Below, in pieces: positions 61,057 through 64,000 of a DNA stretch of 64,000 bases. Position 1 is the stretch's first letter, and each line of letters begins with the position of its first letter. The DNA is from Competibacter_A sp037045685. GTDB lineage: Bacteria > Pseudomonadota > Gammaproteobacteria > Competibacterales > Competibacteraceae. The notes below the pieces were generated by a model, which did no database searches, was not told where the DNA came from, and saw nothing but the letters and a program-made list of their open reading frames with translations. The stretch spans positions 91,880 to 155,879 of the forward strand of contig JBAOII010000039.1 in the NCBI GenBank assembly GCA_037045685.1, in the 5' to 3' direction. The position numbers were made by a program, and so were the translations under genes.

Positions 61057-61561
61057 TCAGGAAATGTCCAGTAGCGCCGCGCCGCGAGCCATGGCTTGCA
61101 AACCCAGCCAGGCGTAGCCGGCGGCGAGCAGATCGTCGAACATGATGCCGAAGCCGCCGCCGATGCGCTGATCCGCCCGCCGGATCGGCCAGGGTTTGAG
61201 GATGTCGAACAAGCCGGAACAGGGCGAAGCCGATCACGATCCACAGCCAGCCCGGCGGCGCGGCGATCATGGTGACGAAGTAGCCAACCACTTCATCCCA
61301 GACGATGGCGGGATGGTCGTGGACGCCGAGATCGCGGGCGGCGCGGTCGCAGATCCAGACGCCCAGCGCGAAGCCGGCCACGGTCAGCGACAGATAGGCC
61401 CACAGCGGCAGCGGTTGCGCCAGCAGATAGAGCGGAATCGCCGCCAGCGTGCCGAAGGTGCCGGGCGCCTTGGGCGCGCAGCCGGAACCGAAGCCGAGGG
61501 CGATAAAATGGACGGGATCGCGAAACACGCGGGCGCAGGGACGCTCAGCCGAAGTGGTCAT
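61057..61561 (-). CDS. pgpA: Phosphatidylglycerophosphatase A, frameshifted
   Basis: About 167 residues after correction. It dephosphorylates phosphatidylglycerophosphate in the inner membrane. FIALGFGSGCAPKAPGTFGT is the conserved N-terminal motif and HPAIVWDEVVGYFVTM the acidic motif. Then one extra base at 61210 shifts the frame; after it FDILKPWPIRRADQRIGGGF and GIMFDDLLAAGYAWL complete PgpA. ATG 61561 overlaps the thiL stop by 17 bases, the usual thiL-pgpA pair. Confidence 0.9.
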
Positions 61562-62516
61562 AACCCAGCCGCTCCAGATGAAAGGCGGAACCGTCGGCGC
61601 GGATGAGCCGCAAACCCGGTTCCGCCGTGATGATGCCGATACGGGTGCAGCAGCAATCCCAATCCGTCGCCACGCCTTCCAGTTGCGCCGTCCGCTCCGG
61701 CGGCACGGTGAAGCACAGCTCGTAATCGTCCCCGCTGGTCAGGGCGGCGATGATCGCCGCATCCCGGTCGAGGCTGGCGGTCAGCGCCGAGGACAGCGGC
61801 AAACCCTCCACCTCCAACAACGCCCCGCCTCCACTGCGTTCGAGAATATGGCAAAGGTCTTGCGCCAGCCCGTCGGAGACATCGATGGCGGCGCTGGCGA
61901 TGCCGCGCAACGCCACGCCTTGCGCGACGCGCGGTTCCGGCCGTTCCAGTCGCGCCCGCGCGTAAGCGTGATAGGCCGCGCCTACCGTGGTTTTGCCGTA
62001 AGCCGCCGCCAGCGCCAGCCCCGCATCGCCCGGCGTGCCGGTGACGTAAATGCCGTCGCCCGGTTTTGCTCCATCGCGGCGCAATGCCTGTCCCGGCGGC
62101 ACGAAACCGTGCGCCTGAAGGGTGATCACCGTCGTCGGGCCATGGGTGGTGTCGCCGCCGACCAGTTGCACGCCGTAACGGTCCGCCAGCGCGAACAGAC
62201 CCCGGCAGAAGCGCGCCAGCCAGTCTTGATCGGCCTCGGGCAAGGTCAGCGCCAGCGTGGCCCAGGCGGGCGTCGCGCCCATCGCCGCCAGATCGCTGAG
62301 ATTCACCGCCAGCGCCTTGTGGCCGACGCCTTCCGGGTCGGCGTCGGCGAAGAAATGCACGTCCGCCACCAAGGTATCGAGCGTCACCACCAACTGCTGG
62401 TCGGCGGGCGGGAGCAATAGCGCGCAATCGTCGCCGATGCCCAGCGCCACGTCGGCGCGTTGTAGCCCTTGGGCGGCAAGGTAGCGGTCGATCAGGGAAA
62501 ATTCGGAAATGGGCAT
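61545..62516 (-). CDS. thiL: Thiamine-monophosphate kinase
   Basis: A 323-residue PurM-fold kinase making thiamine pyrophosphate. LGIGDDCALLLPP, TLDTLVADVHFF, ALAVNLSDLAAMGATP, QLVGGDTTHGPTTVIT and AAIDVSDGLAQDL are the metal and nucleotide motifs in the expected order; TSGDDYELCFTV follows. ATG 62516 (MPISEFSLIDRYL) is the usual start. Overlaps pgpA. Confidence 0.95.
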   Translation of the reverse strand: MPISEFSLIDRYLAAQGLQRADVALGIGDDCALLLPPADQQLVVTLDTLVADVHFFADADPEGVGHKALAVNLSDLAAMGATPAWATLALTLPEADQDWLARFCRGLFALADRYGVQLVGGDTTHGPTTVITLQAHGFVPPGQALRRDGAKPGDGIYVTGTPGDAGLALAAAYGKTTVGAAYHAYARARLERPEPRVAQGVALRGIASAAIDVSDGLAQDLCHILERSGGGALLEVEGLPLSSALTASLDRDAAIIAALTSGDDYELCFTVPPERTAQLEGVATDWDCCCTRIGIITAEPGLRLIRADGSAFHLERLGYDHFG

Positions 62517-62562
62517 CAGCGGGACGCGGCTCCGGCCGGTTTCCCCAAAGCGGAACAAACCC

Positions 62563-62952
62563 TCATTGCGAGCGCTGCCAGTCGCGCCGCGAGGATGAAA
62601 TCGTCACGGTAAAACCGGCGATCACGTCGCTCGCGGTCATCAGCACGATCAAAAAGAACGTCATGTTGGCCATCTGGCGCATCACGATCAATTCGATCAG
62701 GGCGACGATGAACACCACCAGCGACAGCACATGGTTGAGAATGGCGCCGGTGGAACTGCTGGTGGCGCGGTACACCTCGACGCACAACAGGATCAGGCCC
62801 AGCACCAGCAACACGTCGCCGCCACGGAACGGCAGCGTCAGGCCGGACAGCAGCGGCAACCCGAACAGCACCGCCTCCAGCCAACCCGGCGCGGCCAAGG
62901 CGAACAGGGAATAAATGGCGACGACAATCGCGAGCAACGGAAAACTGGCCAT
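62563..62952 (-). CDS. Small four-helix membrane protein of unknown function
   Basis: A 129-residue protein with four hydrophobic segments (LLAIVVAIYSLFALA, AVLFGLPLLSGLTLP, VLSLVVFIVALIELIV, NMTFFLIVLMTASDVIAGF). I do not recognise a named family. ATG 62952 follows GGAGAG. It lies 46 bases upstream of thiL on the same strand and may be in the same transcript. Confidence 0.75.
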   Translation of the reverse strand: MASFPLLAIVVAIYSLFALAAPGWLEAVLFGLPLLSGLTLPFRGGDVLLVLGLILLCVEVYRATSSSTGAILNHVLSLVVFIVALIELIVMRQMANMTFFLIVLMTASDVIAGFTVTISSSRRDWQRSQ

Positions 62953-63076
62953 CGTTTTATCTCTCTCCGGCAACCGGTATTCTGGAATCATGGCGGATGA
63001 CAGAGCGCATTCTACCGAAGACGGTCCCATCACCCTAACCTTCTTCCCGTCCAGCGGGAGAAGCGGCTGATTCGAG

Positions 63077-63350
63077 ATGAAAAACCAGAAAATCCCGCCG
63101 CCGGCAGCCACCTTGGTCAGCTTGGATCGGCCATGCCGACCTCAAGGCCGCCGAGGGCGAAATCGGGGCGGGCGTCGGTCCCATCGCGCAGGCGGTCGCG
63201 TTTAAGGACTTCGCCCGGATCGTCCTGCTCAGCGACTATCCGGAAGATCGGACGTGGTGGGAGTATTTGGAGTTCTCGATGCCGGTGCTGATCGAAGGCG
63301 AATCCGGGACCGGCGAGGGGTTTGTTGGCGCGGGCGATTCACGCAAGGGA
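63077..63350 (+). pseudogene. Remnant of a sigma-54-dependent regulator
   Basis: After one extra base near 63122 the plus strand reads SWIGHADLKAAEGE, GPIAQAVAFKDFARIVLLSDYPEDR, then jumps to MPVLIEGESGTGEG and, after another shift, LLARAIHARD. The last part is the Walker A region of NtrC-family activators (normally GESGTGKEL(V/L)ARAIH), so an N-terminal sensor fragment is joined to a broken ATPase start with the intervening part deleted and the P-loop lysine lost. The N-terminal part faintly recalls the CARF-like sensor of some RtcR-type regulators; that is a guess. Confidence 0.6.
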
Positions 63351-64000
63351 CCGGACAGGTATACCTAAGGGGGTAATCTCCCCATAAATCGCCGTCCCAG
63401 ATGTCGAGACTTTGGGCGAATTCCAGAGCTTCCATGATAAAGTGATCGGGGAACGACAGATCTTTGCCGCACAATACAAGCCTTTTCGATTGTGCAGGGG
63501 GATGGTCAGCCGAGACCGCTTCAACCATTGGAGAATGTAATCGTAGCCGTTCATCACCGTTCCTCATGATGAAATATCTTCTCCATAGCAGAACGTGCGC
63601 CAGATGACGATAGTAATTTATTTATTATAAAATAATAAGTTAACATAAAACTCCGGATAAGAAAGGGAAGGTGGCCCCTGGAGCGGAACCCGCCAAGGCT
63701 CCAGGATGCCACCCCTCCCGCTGCTCCAAGACCCCTCCCCCATGAACTTAGACGACTCTACTGCGGCATCGATGATTTCTGCCAGCCGTTCCTGCCGACC
63801 TGGCATCGCAGATTTCTGGCTGTCACCGAACGGAAGCGGCAACGGGCCGGCCGGTTAACGTCGGTGAGATCATGACGACTTTGCTCTGCTTCCATCAGTC
63901 CCGGTACCGCCACTGCAAGGTCTTTTACCTCTTGCACCTGAGCCGGCATTGTCGGGTAGGGTGCGGGCGCCGGTCGTGCGAACCCTCGCCGAACCTAGCC
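63351..64000. other. Unassigned region at the window end
   Basis: Minus-strand frames at 63339-63567 (two overlapping frames giving NGYDYILQWLKRSRL and KDLSFPDHFIMEALEFAQSL) could be one frameshifted small gene, but I do not recognise it. 63590-63650 is very AT-rich (about 60 bases of mostly A/T), unlike the rest of the window. Frames at 63618-63949 have no recognisable content. Confidence 0.4.

Overview
The window is GC-rich, densely coded chromosomal DNA of a gammaproteobacterium. Gene order is the main evidence: glnE-ilvE-zinc finger-heptosyltransferase cluster, and yqgE-ruvX-pyrR-pyrB-pyrC' followed by divergent pilT/yggS, proC, yggT, DUF167, metX, metW, both follow the arrangement known from Pseudomonas and relatives. 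FabA/FabB, CreBCD, FimV and a GspG-N operon agree. Accessory families (AAA-ATPase_like/PD-(D/E)XK protein, Uma2, IPTL-CTERM, UPF0175/DUF3368) suggest an environmental lineage such as Competibacteraceae or another Chromatiales/Thiotrichales-like group; that placement is inference only.

Layout. 1-7.2 kb: lipopolysaccharide core genes (O-antigen ligase tail, two GT9 heptosyltransferase-like enzymes, two GT4 enzymes, an ELM1-like protein and a GmhA-adenylyltransferase fusion). 7.3-12.7 kb: ilvE, glnE, YdgA-like protein. 12.8-19.2 kb: accessory region with a secreted subtilase carrying tandem DxDxDG repeats, preceded by a probable cyclic-di-GMP (GEMM-I) riboswitch with an intrinsic terminator, and an ATPase/nuclease-like gene lying between two groEL 3' remnants. 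19.3-25 kb: fabB-fabA, an HD hydrolase, plsY, folB-folK, an SH3 protein, yqgE. 25-29.3 kb: ruvX-pyrR-pyrB-pyrC' and a PyrK-like gene. 29.4-35.4 kb: pilT, yggS, proC, yggT, DUF167, metX, metW. 35.4-41.2 kb: type II secretion gspGHIJKLMN. 41.2-45 kb: a lytic transglycosylase lipoprotein and FimV. 45.2-53.3 kb: creB-creC and creD, separated by a 1001-residue IPTL-CTERM repeat protein and a toxin-antitoxin pair. 53.4-57.1 kb: an Mla-type lipid ABC transporter operon. 57.1-63 kb: nuclease, glutathione-dependent formaldehyde oxidation (fghA, adhC), metY, pgpA, thiL, a small membrane protein. 63.1-64 kb: a broken sigma-54 regulator remnant and unassigned sequence.

Several genes, including essential-looking ones (ilvE, creC, creD, pgpA, the PyrK-like gene, the subtilase), carry single-base frameshifts, almost all explicable as one extra base. 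That one-sided pattern points to assembly or sequencing error rather than gene decay, so these are annotated as frameshifted coding sequences. The groEL, Uma2 and sigma-54 remnants lack large parts of the gene and look truly broken.

Functionally, the clusters serve the envelope (LPS core, lipid transport, type II secretion, pili), fatty acid and phospholipid synthesis, pyrimidine, folate and methionine metabolism, and nitrogen control. The most interesting element is the second-messenger riboswitch ahead of the secreted repeat-bearing protease.
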